Notes under the pieces: generated by a model
What the model was told of the DNA's origin: nothing
Database searches by the model: none
The model's input: the letters and a program-made list of their open reading frames with translations, nothing else
Part shown: positions 11,401 through 23,265 of the stretch, in pieces
How the letters are laid out: each line of letters starts with the position of its first letter
Numbering within the stretch: the first letter of the stretch is position 1
Position numbers and translations under genes: made by a program
NCBI GenBank assembly: GCA_020055645.1
Contig: CM034549.1
Span: 992,001 to 1,056,000 of the forward strand
Length of the DNA stretch: 64,000 nucleotides
Direction of reading: 5' to 3'
Source of the DNA: Tomocerus qinae
Lineage: Eukaryota; Arthropoda; Collembola; Entomobryomorpha; Tomoceridae

Positions 11401-13345
11401 AAATGTATACTTATAGATAATATATATGGAAAACGACTAAAATGCTAAACAAAAATATTTGAAAATGTGGGAGGACTAAACGGAGCAGACAAGAAATGCA
11501 GTTCAATTTTTCTTATCGGAACTTTCACTGGGGATTTCGCCGGAAGAAAGCCATATTCCGTTTACTACTATCTACGATTCTAAATTCTCTCTTTTGCATC
11601 TCTGTGATAGGTTAATGGAGCTTTCAGAGTCCCTTTTTGACAAGAACCATTAGGAGATCGAGGAAGCCAGCCTGCCTATCGGTTATGCGTTTACAGTTTC
11701 GAGTCCCTATTCCACTATATTAGATTCTGTATCTTATTATTACGTAGCCGAGCTGCTTCATGTGAAGGTCCAATCTGTCTGTCTGTCTTTAACCACCATA
11801 ACTCAAGGACGGTTTGCGACAACCATAGTTCAAACTTCTTCAATGTAGTCTAGGTGTCAAAACAATGTTTAGTTTGAATATGAATCGGACATATCCTTCA
11901 CCTGTGGTGGTGGTTCAAAAACCAAAAATCGTAGACAACTTTGCTTGTTTTTTGCAAAAAATCTATCTTGAAAGTCTTTCACATTGTAGAAATTTAAGTC
12001 AGGAGATAGGTGATTCGAAATGTTATTTGTCAGATAAGTCAAGGTCAAGTTAGGAGCGGTCAATAGGTCATAGGAATAATAGGTCGCAAATTATCACTAT
12101 CTCCGCTATTTTTCTACACCCATTAGGCATGGTTTATTATAGTTACTTATAGCATATAAAAATGCACTATATATAAATGCCCTCAATGCATTCGCTCGCT
12201 CGTCGGTTGTGTGCATGTGTAACTGTTGACCGCCCAGCTTCAGCTGTAAAAGTAGCGCAGGAGAATATATTTGTATAGATAGTGTATAGTCTCATCTCAA
12301 CTATTGGCATTGCCTTGTTGAATGGAGTGTCTTTGCTTTGTTTGGTCTTCTCTCTCCTATCCTCGAGTGTCGTAAAAGCCGCAGATGTCGTAAAATAATT
12401 CAAGTTGGAAAAAAGGTTAGAATAGGAAGAGGCAAGTCAAAGAACGTTATGTACAGAACAGATCAGATAGTCTTTTGTTGTTGTCCTCACGTGCCGTTCC
12501 ATTCTGTCTGTAGTCAGTTTACTCATGCCGCGAGTGTATATATTGACTAGTCATTGTATACACCAAAAAGCTGAGACTTCGTCATGACTTTGTGAATAAT
12601 TTTCCTGAATCCAGATGTAAGTCAATTACTATTGAATTGACAATTAAAGGATGAAAAAGTCTGATCACAAGTTGGAAAAGTCTGTGCAATTAAAAACGGA
12701 GCTGTTTGTAGTTATTTTTAGACCACAATATACATATATCAGAGAAATTGTTTAGTCTTTAGTTGAAAAACTCTTGTAGATGGAATTTCAAAAAAGTTGG
12801 AATATAAGCTGGCCATAGTCAATTTACATGCTCTCGAAATGTATAAACTGACTGTGTGAATAGAGTAGACGACCACCGTAAAAGACTGAAAAGAGTCGTA
12901 GTAAGTTGGATGGAGTGAGTGATGTTGCTATTGTAGGTAGGTTAAAAGTAATGTAGATTATACCTATATATAAGGCTTGTGCCAAGAAAGTTGGATGAAA
13001 GAGGAGATAGAGGAGATTTTATTGTAACGTTTATGGCATGGATTGTGTTGTGTGTTGCAGGCATTAAAGTAAATAGTAGAAAACTCTGTCGATATGTAGA
13101 GCAGGAGTGGATTGAGACTGACGGAGAGAAGTCGGTCGGAGCGATAATAGCGATGCACGTCTTCCCAATTGCTTTGCAATGGGGATTTCCGATACATGAA
13201 TTCTGAAAATCTGCGAAGATAGTAGGAAGTAGCACGACCTCACTCACGGCCATCGACAACAGACTCTAATAAGGTACGACAGGATTAGCAAAGTGCCTTT
13301 CAATAGAGATATAGGACGAGCAAAACAATTTCGTGTTAACCTTTT
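8456..13345. other. Long anonymous stretch
   Basis: I see no gene with recognisable domains in nearly 5 kb. Features noted: a GC-rich fragment with a run of G/C and GGCTGCGGCACTGG near 9600-9655, similar to the end of the hAT-type element at 36424-36559; a GTCTGTCTGTC repeat relative at about 11755-11920, with ATAACTCAAGGACGGTTTG recalling 1815-1835; and a short ACACACAC run near 11308. The open frames of 60-105 codons look like chance. Confidence 0.4.
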
Positions 13346-13483
13346 TGTATCAGTGTTTGACTGCCCATAATGATAGTGGCTAAAATGGCTTAAAATCCCT
13401 CAAATCTTTGTTTGCAAATTGCCAAAATGACCTGCAATAACAAAAAATGAATGCAAAGAGTCATTTCCTTCTATAATGACTGC

Positions 13484-14019
13484 TGTTGGAACTGCTAGAA
13501 ATATTATGTAGTTGTATTAGTAGCTTGTCGATTACTGTGTAGTGACGTGGTCAGTAATTTACTGAGCACGTGGTCTTTGGTCGGTAAGGCTCATTTCAGC
13601 TAGTAAGTAGAAAGTAGTGTATAATATAGGTTAGGGCAGCAAGTGCCACCTATGATATAATTTGTGTTTTCCACTAGATGTAACTAGTGTTTTGTTAAGC
13701 TACATTGTAGAGTAAGCCAATAGGAGATAAGCTTTGGCCGTTAGAAAATAAGAGTCGATCGAGGAGCGTTTTTTCTGTAGAATCTTAGAATACTTGTTTG
13801 ACCGTGCTCCTGATCGGTGGTCTTTTTCTTTGTGCTGCGAGAAGATATTTTTGGGCTTCTTCAGTATCAAAATTGAATTAAATAAATAGTGTGACTGCTT
13901 TTTGTGTGAATGCAATTTCACCTAGTTTTGTGTCACAATTATTTTGACCTCATATCTTGTCATCTTGTCCTCCCTGGTCCTAGTGTTTGAACTTATTTTG
14001 TCTGTTGTTGGTTACAACA
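13484..14019 (+). repeat. Putative 5' LTR of the BEL/Pao element
   Basis: The end is set by the primer-binding site: TTACAACA stops at about 14019 and TGGCGCCC starts at 14023. The start at TGTTGGAAC is chosen because it mirrors that end (TGTT...AACA). Without a 3' LTR to align, the left border is an inference. An LTR normally holds promoter and polyadenylation signals, but none could be fixed here. Confidence 0.55.
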
Positions 14020-14022
14020 TTC

Positions 14023-14040
14023 TGGCGCCCCTGGTTAGGA
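14023..14040 (+). other. Primer-binding site
   Basis: TGGCGCCCCTGGTTAGGA begins with TGG, complementary to a tRNA 3' CCA end, three bases after the LTR terminus. This is the standard minus-strand priming position in LTR retrotransposons. I did not assign the tRNA. Confidence 0.6.
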
Positions 14041-14274
14041 CTGCAGGGGAAGGTGATTAGTGACAAGATCGTCAACTAGAAGACAGAGCTCAGTTTTTGA
14101 AGATTTGCCGTCAACGGAAGGTTGGATTGGACACTTCAAGTCAAAAGGCAGCTGTAGTTCTATGTTGAGTGAGTGGTGCAAGTATTCCTATATTTGATAT
14201 TGTTTCATTGTGTGTTGGAGTCCGTTGTATCCACCAGAACTGTCGTTTGTCATTTTGGTGTGGGGATCTCTACA

Positions 14275-15523
14275 ATGGAAAAAGAAAAATTAGATCGTGA
14301 CCTGTTGAGGTCGAAGTTTACCGTATTGGGGTTAACCATCGTGGACGAGTTGGCGAAGGAAGACCACGTACTTCGGGACCTGAAGGCCAAATTCGCCCAG
14401 ATGGAAAGAAAATTTTTGCAGATTGATCAATTAAATAATTCCATTCTTGCAAGTATGAAGACAGATCCAGATTTTGATCTGGATGAATATGAAATTCAAT
14501 TTAACCTAGCAGAAGACGATCGGGACCGGATGGATCGATGTCGAGTGCTGCTGGAAGGTGAACTGAACGCGAGCAAATCTACTGAGGAGGTGGATGCAGG
14601 AAGTTCAGTAAGTCAAATAGGTTCACCCAGTATGAAAAGAAAATTCAAGCTACCGAAACTTGAATGGAAGACACCCTAAGGAATGGCTAGGTTTTTGGGG
14701 CCAATTCCAGAAGATAGACGACGACAAGAGTATAGATGGTGCCGATAAGTTCCAATATTTACTTCAGGCCGTTGAGAAGGGTTCCAGAGCCGGTGAGTTG
14801 GTGGAAAGTTTCCCCCCAAGTGCAACGTGTTACCCGAAGGCCATTGAGAGCCTGAAGAATCGTTTTGGACGAGAAGACATCTTGGTTGAAGTCTATGTAC
14901 GTGAACTGTTGAGGTTAGTGCTTCAAAATGCCTTAAATACCAAGCAGAAAATAGTTTTATCCAGTCTGTATGATAAACTGGAGACGTATTTAAGGGCTCT
15001 AGAAAGTTTAAGTGTCACTAGTGACAAATATGCTGCTATGCTATACCCCTTGGTGGAATCGTGCTTACCTGAAGACGTCATGAGAGCCTGGGAAAGAAGT
15101 CGAGTGCAGCTTACTAGTGTCTACGGAGTTAGTGGAAATCAATTTAACCAGTTGACAGTGTTAATGTCGTTTCTCCGTACCGAAGTGGAAGGAGAAGAAA
15201 GAATTTCCATGGCCCGTAAAGGATTTGGCTTGGAAAAGGAAGACAAATCAAAGAAAGTTAGACTGAAAACTGAAGAGATTTTTTCTGATGTCCCTACAGC
15301 AGCTGGACTTTTTTCTGGTAATAGTGATAAAACGAAAAAGAGAGCCTGCGTGTTTTGTGACAAAAATCATTCAAGTTATAATTGTTATAGTGCGAAACAA
15401 ATGTCTTACGATGATAAACGTAAGCTTGTTTGCAAGAATAAATGCTGTTTACGCTGTTTGAAGTTTGGACATATGGCTAAGAACTGTAAGTCTACCTATA
15501 AGTGTAGAAAGTGTGATGACTGA
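14275..15523 (+). pseudogene. BEL/Pao gag-like region (DUF1759 and CCHC knuckles)
   Basis: I chose the ATG at 14275 because the protein-like sequence begins there (MEKEKLDRDLL); the upstream open codons look like leader DNA. The first part (14275-14665) is charged and helix-prone. After KFKLPKLE the frame breaks, and the next frame resumes at NGRHPKEWLGFW, the start of the conserved capsid-like DUF1759 domain. A few codons of the usual PKLELPKF..W joint are missing, so a small deletion caused the shift. The domain runs to about 15200. Cysteine clusters follow: CVFCDKNHSSYNC at about 15350 and CCLRCLKFGHMAKNC at about 15444-15488, the latter a CCHC nucleic-acid-binding knuckle. An in-frame TGA closes it at 15521-15523; since the same frame continues beyond with protease-like sequence, a CGA-to-TGA change is likely. 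Confidence 0.85.
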
Positions 15524-15880
15524 CATGCCGATGACATGTGTAACTGTGAATTGAGTGCCAAGGACGGGAAAAATAATAGTACCGGAAAGGAGACTGAAGA
15601 AACCAACTTGGCCAATCAGACGTGCACTGCTGAAGTTTTGATGCAAACTTTGATGGTGAGGCTACTCCATGAAGGAAAAGAAGTCGTTGTGCGTGCAGTG
15701 ATGGATTCGGGGTCTCAACGGTCTTACATAAGGGAAGATGCGGCGAGGGAACTCGGATATCCATGCCAAGGTGAAGAGAAAATTGCACACAATCTTTTCG
15801 GAGGAGCTGTATCAAAAGTCAGAGTGCATAAGAAGTACCAGATCAGAGTAAGTAGTATGGATAGAAAATATCGTTGTACT
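15524..15880 (+). pseudogene. BEL/Pao aspartic protease-like segment
   Basis: It lies in the same frame as gag after the TGA. The core VRAVMDSGSQRSYIRED carries the D-S/T-G active-site triplet of retroviral-type aspartic proteases (DUF1758 group in BEL/Pao). The frame is lost near 15877: the reading changes from RKYRCT to FAVLDENEICGNLP in another frame, consistent with a one-base deletion. Such proteases cut the gag-pol polyprotein during particle maturation; this copy cannot make an intact polyprotein. Confidence 0.8.
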
Positions 15881-18800
15881 TTGCTGTTCTGGATGAAAAT
15901 GAGATCTGTGGAAATTTGCCGAAAGCGACGAATGGACCATGGATGGAAGAATTAAAGAAATTGTGCATTCCTCTTGCTGATTGTGTGAGTGACTGTCCAG
16001 ACATAAAGTTATTATTGGGAGTCGACGTCTGCAAGAAGTTGGAGACTGGCAAAAAATATGATTTTGCTTGTAGACCTTCAGCTGTGGAAACCCACCTCGG
16101 ATGGACCTTGTGTGGAAAAGCCCCTGGAGGAAAAGCTGACAGTACGTTGCTAGTGACAAACATGTTCGTGAAGGATGCTGATTTACAAGATTTGTGGAAG
16201 TTGGACACTATTGGTATTACGGATCCTGCAGAGAGTAAAACTAGAGAAGAGCTGCAGCAGGCAGCAATGGATTACTTCCTGGAGACAGTTACCCGTGAGT
16301 CAGATGGTCGCTACGAAGTGTCTTTGCCGTGGATCAGTGGACATGGAGAACTAGCAAGTAATAGATTCTTGGCGGAGAAGCGGTTGCAGTCTGCCACCAA
16401 GAAAATTCAAGCTGAAGGAATGATTTCAGCATATCAGAAGATTTTTGATACCTGGGAAGAGGAAGGCATTATCGAGACAGTACCCCCGGAGGAAGTAAGT
16501 GCGTTTGGTCATTACTTGCCACATAGGGCTGTTCTGAAGCCTAACAGTGAAACGACCCCAGTTCGTCCAGTTTTTGACGCTTCAGCGAAAGAAAAGTTTT
16601 CAGTGTCGCTTAACGATTGTCTGGAGAAAGGGCAGAACCTGTTGGAATTAATCCCAGATGTTTTAACCCGTTTTCGTTTGGAGAAAGTGGGAGTAGTTGC
16701 AGATGTAAAGAAAGCTTTTCTCCAGATTGGGATTCGAGAAATAGATAGAGACTTTCTTCGGTTTTTATGGTGGGAGGATTCGAACTTGTGTGAGAAAGTG
16801 AAAGTGTTTCGGCATCGTCGTGTCGTTTTTGGAGTGTCATCCAGTCCGTTTTTACTGGGTGCAACAATTAACTTTCACTTGGATCAAGCACCTCCTACAT
16901 TACAGTGTACGGCAGAAAAATTGAAGCCGTCCTTTTATGTGGACAATTGTGTGACGAGCTGTAGCAGTCAACAAAAAGTTCAAGTTTTTCAGAAGGAGGC
17001 CATTGAATTGATGTCAACGGCAAAGTTTGACTTAAGAGGTTGGATCACTAGTTTGGACTGTGAGCAGAAATCTTGCCCTGTGTTGGGATTTACTTGGAAT
17101 CTGGAGGATGACACACTTAGTTGTGATGCACGAGGATTATCTCCAGAAGTAAAGTTGCCAGTCACTAAGAGGAAGATTCTTTCTGCTGCTCATGGAGTGT
17201 TCGACCCAATTGGATTCGCATGTCCTGTGACGTTAGTTCCGAAGAGACTTTTGCAAGAAATTTGGAAGTTGAAAATCGGATGGGATAAGGAACTGCCGGA
17301 GGAGATCTCAACTAAGTTCGTGAAGTGGTTGGAGATGCTGCCGCTGTTGAAGGAAGTGAAAATCCCCCGATGGCTCTTCGGATCAGATTGTGATGAAGAA
17401 AGTAAAAGTCTTCACGTTTTCGTAGATGCAAGCAAGGAGGCCTATGCAGCATGTGTTTTCATGCGAGGTGAAAGTGAGAAGGGAGTTTCTGTTCAGCTGG
17501 TCTTAGCGAAGACTAGGGTTGCTCCAGTGAAAAGTGTCTCCATTCCCCGCATGGAACTTTTGGCTTGCTGTATTGGTGCTCGTTTGGCTTTCTCCGTGAA
17601 GAAGATTTTGGGCCGAATGGATTTTCCCACTCACTATTGGACAGATTCAGCTAATGCATTGTGCTGGATAAGAAAGGATGAGCAGTGGGCTACATTCGTT
17701 GCCAATCGTGTTAAAGAGATCCGGACATTGAGTGACTACAAAATGTGGAACCATATTCCCGGAAGCCTAAATCCAGCGGACCTACCCTCAAGAGGTTGTA
17801 ACCCGAAGCAGTTATTGGAGTCTGCATGGTGGGAGGGACCTGACTGGCTGAGAGGACCGGAGGAAATATGGCCAAAAAGTAAGTTTGTTCCGGATGAAGA
17901 TATTGTGAGTGCTGAGAAGAGAAAAACTGTAGCAGCTCATTTAGTAATTCCAGCAGATGGTTGTCTTTCGGGAGAATTGTTGAAGAGTTTCTCCAATTAT
18001 CGAAGAATCCTAAAGACTGTTGGATATATGCGTCGGTTCATCATCAACTGTAAGAAAAAGGTTCGAGACAGAAAGTTGGGCCTATTAGACGTTCAAGACT
18101 TAGAAGACGCTGAGATGTCTCTTGTAAAGTTAATTCAGAAGGAGTCTTTTGGAGGAAAAGAGGATGTCGTGAAGGGGATTCGTGTTTCCAGAGATGAGGC
18201 TGGAGTCTTCCGTGTGAAGACTAAGATACAGCTAAGAAAGGACTCTGAAGATTTCAAGCATCCTATAGTGCTCCCGGCGGAGCATGGATTAGTGAAGCTC
18301 TTGATTAAAGCTAAGCATATCGAGATGTGCCATGCAGGTGTACAGACTGTTCAGTGTACCCTGCGAGAAAAATTCTGGATTATTCGTGCGAAGAAGACCA
18401 TTCGTGATGTCATACGAAAATGTGTCCGTTGTCGCCGATTTGATGCCCAGAAGTTGGAAACTGTTCCAGCACCCCTAGCTGTTGACAGAATCAGAGATGC
18501 GGCTGTATTTGAAGTCACAGGAGTGGACTTGGCTGGACCGTTGATATTAAAAGGAGGTACTAAGACTTGGATTGTCTTATTTACCTGTGCGGTTTATAGA
18601 GCCGTACATTTGGAGCTCGTGACGTCTCTTTCCACGGAGGCATTTCTCCAGGCGTTACGAAGATTTGTTTCGAGAAGAGGACGCCCCAAAACCATTTTTA
18701 GTGATAATGGTACCAATTTTGTGGGGGCCGTTAATCTATTTCGGGGATTGGACTGGAAAGTTGTTGAAGAGACTGCAGCGATCCAGAGAATCCAGTGGAA

Positions 18801-19440
18801 GTTCATACCCCCCACTGGGGCTTGGTGGGGTGGTTTTTGGGAGCGGCTGGTCCAGTCAGTGAAGAGATTATTACGTAGAGTTCTTGGAAGGGCTGCCCTT
18901 ACTTATGAAGAACTTCTGACTATACTTTGTGACTGTGAGAGTGTAGTAAACAATCGGCCCCTGACATATGTATCAGAAGATGTTGAGGATCTCGTGCCCT
19001 TAACGCCATCGATGTTTCTTCAAGAGGTGAAAGAATTTCGAGTGGCAGATGTGGACGCCTTGGATGGAAAAGGCCTCAACCGAAGAGCTACCTACCAGCA
19101 GAGATTGAGGGATGATCTGCGAAAGCGTTTCAGGACGGAGTATCTTGGATTGTTAGTAGGAGCTGAGAAGAAGAAAAGGATTGACACCATAGTTCCCGGA
19201 GAAATTGTCTTGATTGGGGATGACCATTCAAAATGGATTGATTGGACTCTGGCGATGGTGAAAGAGGTGTATCCCGGACGTGACGGAGTAGTTCGTGTAG
19301 TTCGTTTGAAGACGTCTAAAGGGGAAGTAACTCGTCCTGTGCAACGACTTTACCCGTTTGATATCGTTGCTTTAAAAATGCTTTTAAAAAAATCGAATTC
19401 CAAAAAACGTGAATCAGTTTTAGTTTTTATTCAATGTTGA
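15874..19440 (+). pseudogene. BEL/Pao pol: reverse transcriptase, RNase H, integrase
   Basis: The frame is open for 1188 residues. Domains in order: end of the protease region; reverse transcriptase with VVADVKKAFLQIG (motif A, about residue 274) and FYVDNCVTS (about 355, a YVDN variant of YVDD seen in some BEL elements); RNase H starting VFVDASKEAYAACVF (about 515); an integrase zinc-binding region with HAGVQTVQ and CVRCRRF (about 820-855); and an integrase catalytic core with D in TGVDLAGP (about 885), D in FSDNGTNF (about 945) and E in WERLVQSVKRL (about 990). A DUF5641-like C terminus ends at RLYPFDI. The last roughly 20 codons before the TGA at 19438-19440 are not pol: they read through the dispersed repeat that replaced the 3' end. 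The pol part has no internal stop, so the element is not very old, but it is cut off from gag by frameshifts. Confidence 0.92.
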
Positions 19441-19640
19441 TTTTTTTGCACCATTTAAAGCAATAATATCAAAAGTCCATCCGCCCTCCTGTGTTCCTCG
19501 ATAGTCCAGGATTCCAAAAATGTAAGTCTCATAAAAATCGGCCGTAATCTTCGGGAGGAATAAAGCTTGATGTAAAGCATTTTTTAACACGCATTTAGAT
19601 AGGCCAATGCGGTTGCTATGCAGGCGTGATGAGCAACCTT
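19385..19640 (-). repeat. Dispersed exon-like unit, copy 1 (unknown protein)
   Basis: On the minus strand, after a possible gcatag acceptor, the frame reads a GLSKCVLKNALHQALFLP segment, then DFYETYIFGILDYRGT and FDIIALNGAKK before a TAA. The same protein-like segment occurs at 32783-32988 and twice at 43318-43690. All copies share a cttaag about 20 bases upstream. I do not recognise the family. It abuts the truncated BEL/Pao pol. Confidence 0.6.
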
Positions 19641-20086
19641 AAGTCATTTTATATCATTGTAGACGATTACATCCCAAAAAGCCAAAATAAAACACTGGTT
19701 TAGAATCATACTGCACTATCGAAGAATTTGTGTTTTATGGGAGTCTGATATAACAACAACTCGAAATATCACGCGGCTGTCTCTCCCATCTCCTTGGCCT
19801 CATCTATGTCATTATATGTCTTCTCCTCCTAGATGACACTGTGACACCATGGCAGGGCAGGACCCTAATAACCTTTTCAACCTATCCATCCTCTTCTCCA
19901 CTTATCAACAATACTATATAATCATTGCATCGTAAACAAAACACCTTTTCCTTTTAAAAACAACTTACTGCAAACATTGTAAAAGGTGAATACAAATAGA
20001 CAATAATTTAAATCTTGCTCCGCCTTGCAGATAAACAAATTATATATTTGCAATGGGGTAATATGGTCTGACAGGCTGTATGGAGT
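19641..20086. other. No recognisable gene
   Basis: AT-rich DNA without motif or repeat that I can name. Confidence 0.4.
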
Positions 20087-20094
20087 GTACCATC

Positions 20095-20856
20095 CAAGGT
20101 ATCGAAAAACCCACGACCCCGGGTTTTTTGGGTTTTTTGGGTTTAAGGGTTTTTTATATAATTATAGGCATAAATACAAGCCTAGTATAAAATGGAAAAC
20201 TACTACAGCTGACAATAACAACAACCATGTAATCCTAAAACTACCATTATTTACGTCTATAAAATCAAAAATTAAGGCATAAAATTTTAATTTTTAACAT
20301 GTGTTAGTACAGTTACCAGGCAGTATTTTTCGTAAAAGCCTTATACTATGCATTATTATATATTACTGATTACTACATTGACTTTAATAAGTTCATTCAT
20401 TAATGTGGAGCTTAAAGTAATAAATGTACAGTAATAAATATGCAAGTGATTAATTAAAACTCAGTATAATTAATGTTTCCACTTATGTACCCCAAAGCAT
20501 TCATTGGGGATTCGTAAGTAAAAGTTAATTATATAAACCAATATCTTTACAGCGATTAAAATATACATAAAACAAATAATATATAGACATTATGATCGTG
20601 ATTTGTGTATATTCACGTGATTCACTATACAGAATTACTGCAAGTATTAAAGTTTAAAAAAGCTATAATATTATTTTGTTTCCACCTGATTATGCATTTG
20701 TTTACATTTTCGAATAGAAATATGACAAAGTTAGTATGTTTTGCTTATATAGATGGAGCTTTAGTGCAAATTTTTGTATGTTTTGTAAAAAACCCAAAAA
20801 ACCCAATAAACCCCGGGTTTAACCCCAACCCATAAAAAACCCGACCCACAACCCTG
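20095..20856. mobile_element. hAT-type non-autonomous element with GGGTTTTTT subterminal repeats
   Basis: An exact 8-bp direct repeat GTACCATC lies at 20087-20094 and 20857-20864. The element starts CAAGGTATCG and its other end read inward starts CAGGGTTGTG, so the termini are short CA(A/G)GGT as in hAT. Just inside each end are inverted blocks of TTTTTTGGGTTTTTTGGG and AACCCGGGTT type, probably transposase-binding repeats. The middle is AT-rich with no transposase motif. Confidence 0.8.
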
Positions 20857-20864
20857 GTACCATC

Positions 20865-21708
20865 ACAATGTGCGGATAATGGTACCAAATCATAACATCT
20901 CAGCTTCAACGAACTGAAAGTACTGAAAATACTAACGCATCTGCATCCGTGAAGTAGTCTCCCAATAGCATACATTCTCTCTATCGTTGATGTAATTTTA
21001 ATTCAAAAATTTTAATTTTTATTCAAATAGGAATAGCATATTATTATGTATTACAAACAAAACTCCAACTCGGGCAATCCAAAAATGTGCTCCTCATATT
21101 CAAAGCATCAAGGCCAGTAGGTTTTAGTTTCGGTGGTCCACGTCCACGTCCGACGTTTGGAATGTTTGGAGTCAAGTGAATTGGACACTTAAATATCAGA
21201 GGTCAACTCTTTAGTTGCGTTTTCTGTTTCGGCAGCAGCATTTTTATTTCAGACAAATGGTTTAACCGGCCCTGGTTAACATTCGCCATCACTGCACTGC
21301 ATCACTGCAGTGCATTACTGTCCCTCAAGACTTTCCACGCGAGAGCGAGACTCACTTCCTGCCTTCCTAACAGCTTTCACCAAAACTTTCTCCGTACCTA
21401 ACACTTTCCATTTAATTGAGAAATTCCTTCCCTGTCCATCCCCAATGAATATAATCAAACGAGATTTATTTATATTCGCTTGCAGCTAACTTATACTTAA
21501 GTATAACCTCACAGCAATAGTTTTTTCACGCAACTATACATATCAGTAGTCTATATAACCAAAAAATATTTGTGGATACTTTGTGCGACCATCTTTTGGA
21601 AAACAGCGGAAGGTCATATTGGTACTTAAGAAGGTATTGAGACTATTCACAACAAGTAGTGCAATTTTTGGTGATTTTGTTGGTGATAGGTATTATAGGC
21701 TTACAAGT
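20865..21708. other. No recognisable gene
   Basis: Nothing that I can name. There is a CACTGCACTGCATCACTGCAG simple stretch near 21290. Confidence 0.4.
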
Positions 21709-21716
21709 TTCACTGA

Positions 21717-22314
21717 CAGTGTACAAAATACCATTTACCACTTACCAGTGGTAAGTGGTTTTTAATGGTATTTAACGTTAAATACCACTACCTAAAAAGT
21801 AGTATGGTAAGTGGTATAAATGGTAAAAATGGTAAAAAATAGTTTCATTTAAATTTCGTGTTTGAATTTTGAATATAATTCGGTGCCAAAGTATGAAATA
21901 GCTTAGCAGATGATCATTGTTGTCACAAATTGATAGGTGTTCATCAATCAGAGTAGGATTCAACCAATGTCAATGGGGGGCGCTAAATACCCTTGCCGAT
22001 TGAGAAATTAATTGCAATTAAATTAGCATCAATTTTAAATGGGCGATACCAATATACAATCTTTCTTTTCTCATTTTATAACTTTTGGTGTACAATCAAA
22101 TAACTATGAATAATTTAATTGATTAAGTGACTAATTGGAAATATTTCATAGAAAATAAAGTTTTAAAATTTATATTTTAGGAAGTCTAGTGTATAGCTGT
22201 TTAAAAAATCGCTAAAATTTACCATTTTTACCAATAAATGCATTATTACCATTAAGTGCATTTTTACCACTGTGATGGTAAAAAAGGCTAAAAAGTGGTA
22301 AATTTTGTACACTG
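21717..22314. mobile_element. hAT-type non-autonomous element
   Basis: An exact 8-bp duplication TTCACTGA lies at 21709-21716 and 22315-22322. The termini are CAGTGTACAAAAT on both sides (the right end read on the minus strand). Subterminal DNA is full of TACCATTT/TGGTAAA/GTGGTAA motifs in both orientations, the kind of repeated site that hAT transposases bind. No coding capacity. A partial copy of its right part lies at about 23370-23445 (CACTGTGATGGTAAAAAAGG). Confidence 0.88.
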
Positions 22315-22942
22315 TTCACTGACAAGCTTTCAAGTCGGGCTGACTTGACTACTTTGTAATTGGTATGTCAGGAGCAATTTGGGAATTTACAAGTAGTATA
22401 GGAAGGCAAGGATATCGAATTGGTATGTACTTGAGCCAATGGGGTTTGATACTTCCAGAACTCTTACAGCTAATGCCAATGTGAAGTCTCCATACATACC
22501 AGTGCCACGCAACCCATTACAGGTGCCTAGGGACGGTCATGGATAAGGTGATTTGAGAAGGAAATAAGTGAGAGTCTCAATAGAGTGAAATTTAGATAAT
22601 TTAGAAATCAGACGAGAACTGTTTCAGCGCTAGATGACCGTACAAAACACCAAGCCGCCATCTACCAAATCTGGGTGTAGTTGTTAAACCAGCCAGAGTC
22701 CAGTCTGAACGTGGGATAAATCCACACGGTTTACTGACAGGCCTACACTGATCTTTACAACTAGATAGTTGGCTCCATGGGCAAAATGCCCTTTAGAGCG
22801 TCATCATAAAATCACTACTAAAGATAATTGTCTTGTTCGAGTTGTGCGGTGAATTTCGGTATGTCCGTAGGTACCGTAATTCCTGGCTTTAGCAACATGT
22901 TATCTGTATATGTTAATTTACTATCTAAGTTTAAGACTAATG

Positions 22943-23171
22943 AATAGCCCATATCTGTATTTCACTTGACATCTAGTGAGTAGACCGATTTGTGGTGAAT
23001 TTGATGTGAATACAAGTGAGTTTGATGGCGGGATCCTTCGTACCATGAAGATATTCCGAATATCTTCATGGTACGAAGGATCCCGCCATCAAATTCACTT
23101 GTATTCACACCAAATTCACCACAAATCGGTCTACTCACTAGATGTCAGATGAAATACAGATATGGGCTATT
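22943..23171. repeat. 229-bp nearly perfect palindrome with a one-base centre
   Basis: The arms of about 114 bp meet at base 23057 (GATATTC c GAATATC). Both run outward through GGTACGAAGGATCCCGCCAT, a GATTTGTGGTGAATTTG block and ATAGCCCATATCTG with only a few mismatches. There is no loop. This could be a recent foldback insertion, an inverted duplication, or an assembly or cloning artefact. Confidence 0.85.
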
Positions 23172-23265
23172 ATACTTTTTTGGTGATTTTAATGTAGACC
23201 TACTTAAAGACCTTAGTGGCTTTCTGTCCAGCATGTCAAAGCTAGGCTTAAAGCAATTTCAGTGA
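23170..23265 (+). pseudogene. LINE endonuclease remnant
   Basis: Directly after the palindrome the frame reads FGDFNVDLLKD, then MSKLGLKQFQ and a stop. GDFN.DLL is the conserved endonuclease motif of CR1/Jockey-like LINEs. Only about 30 residues remain. Confidence 0.6.

Larger units (their letters stand above)
13484..19400 (+). mobile_element. BEL/Pao LTR retrotransposon, decayed, 3' LTR missing
   Basis: The order is 5' LTR (13484-14019), primer-binding site (14023), gag with CCHC knuckles, aspartic protease, reverse transcriptase, RNase H, integrase and a C-terminal DUF5641-like domain. The reverse transcriptase motif YVDN, a protease with DSGS and the integrase followed by a CPS-like tail are typical of BEL/Pao elements of invertebrates. 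At least three lesions break the coding region: a frameshift with loss of several codons near 14665, an in-frame TGA at 15521-15523 and a frameshift near 15877. After the last conserved pol residues (about 19378) the sequence runs straight into an unrelated dispersed repeat. No copy of the LTR is seen downstream, so the 3' end was lost. Confidence 0.93.
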
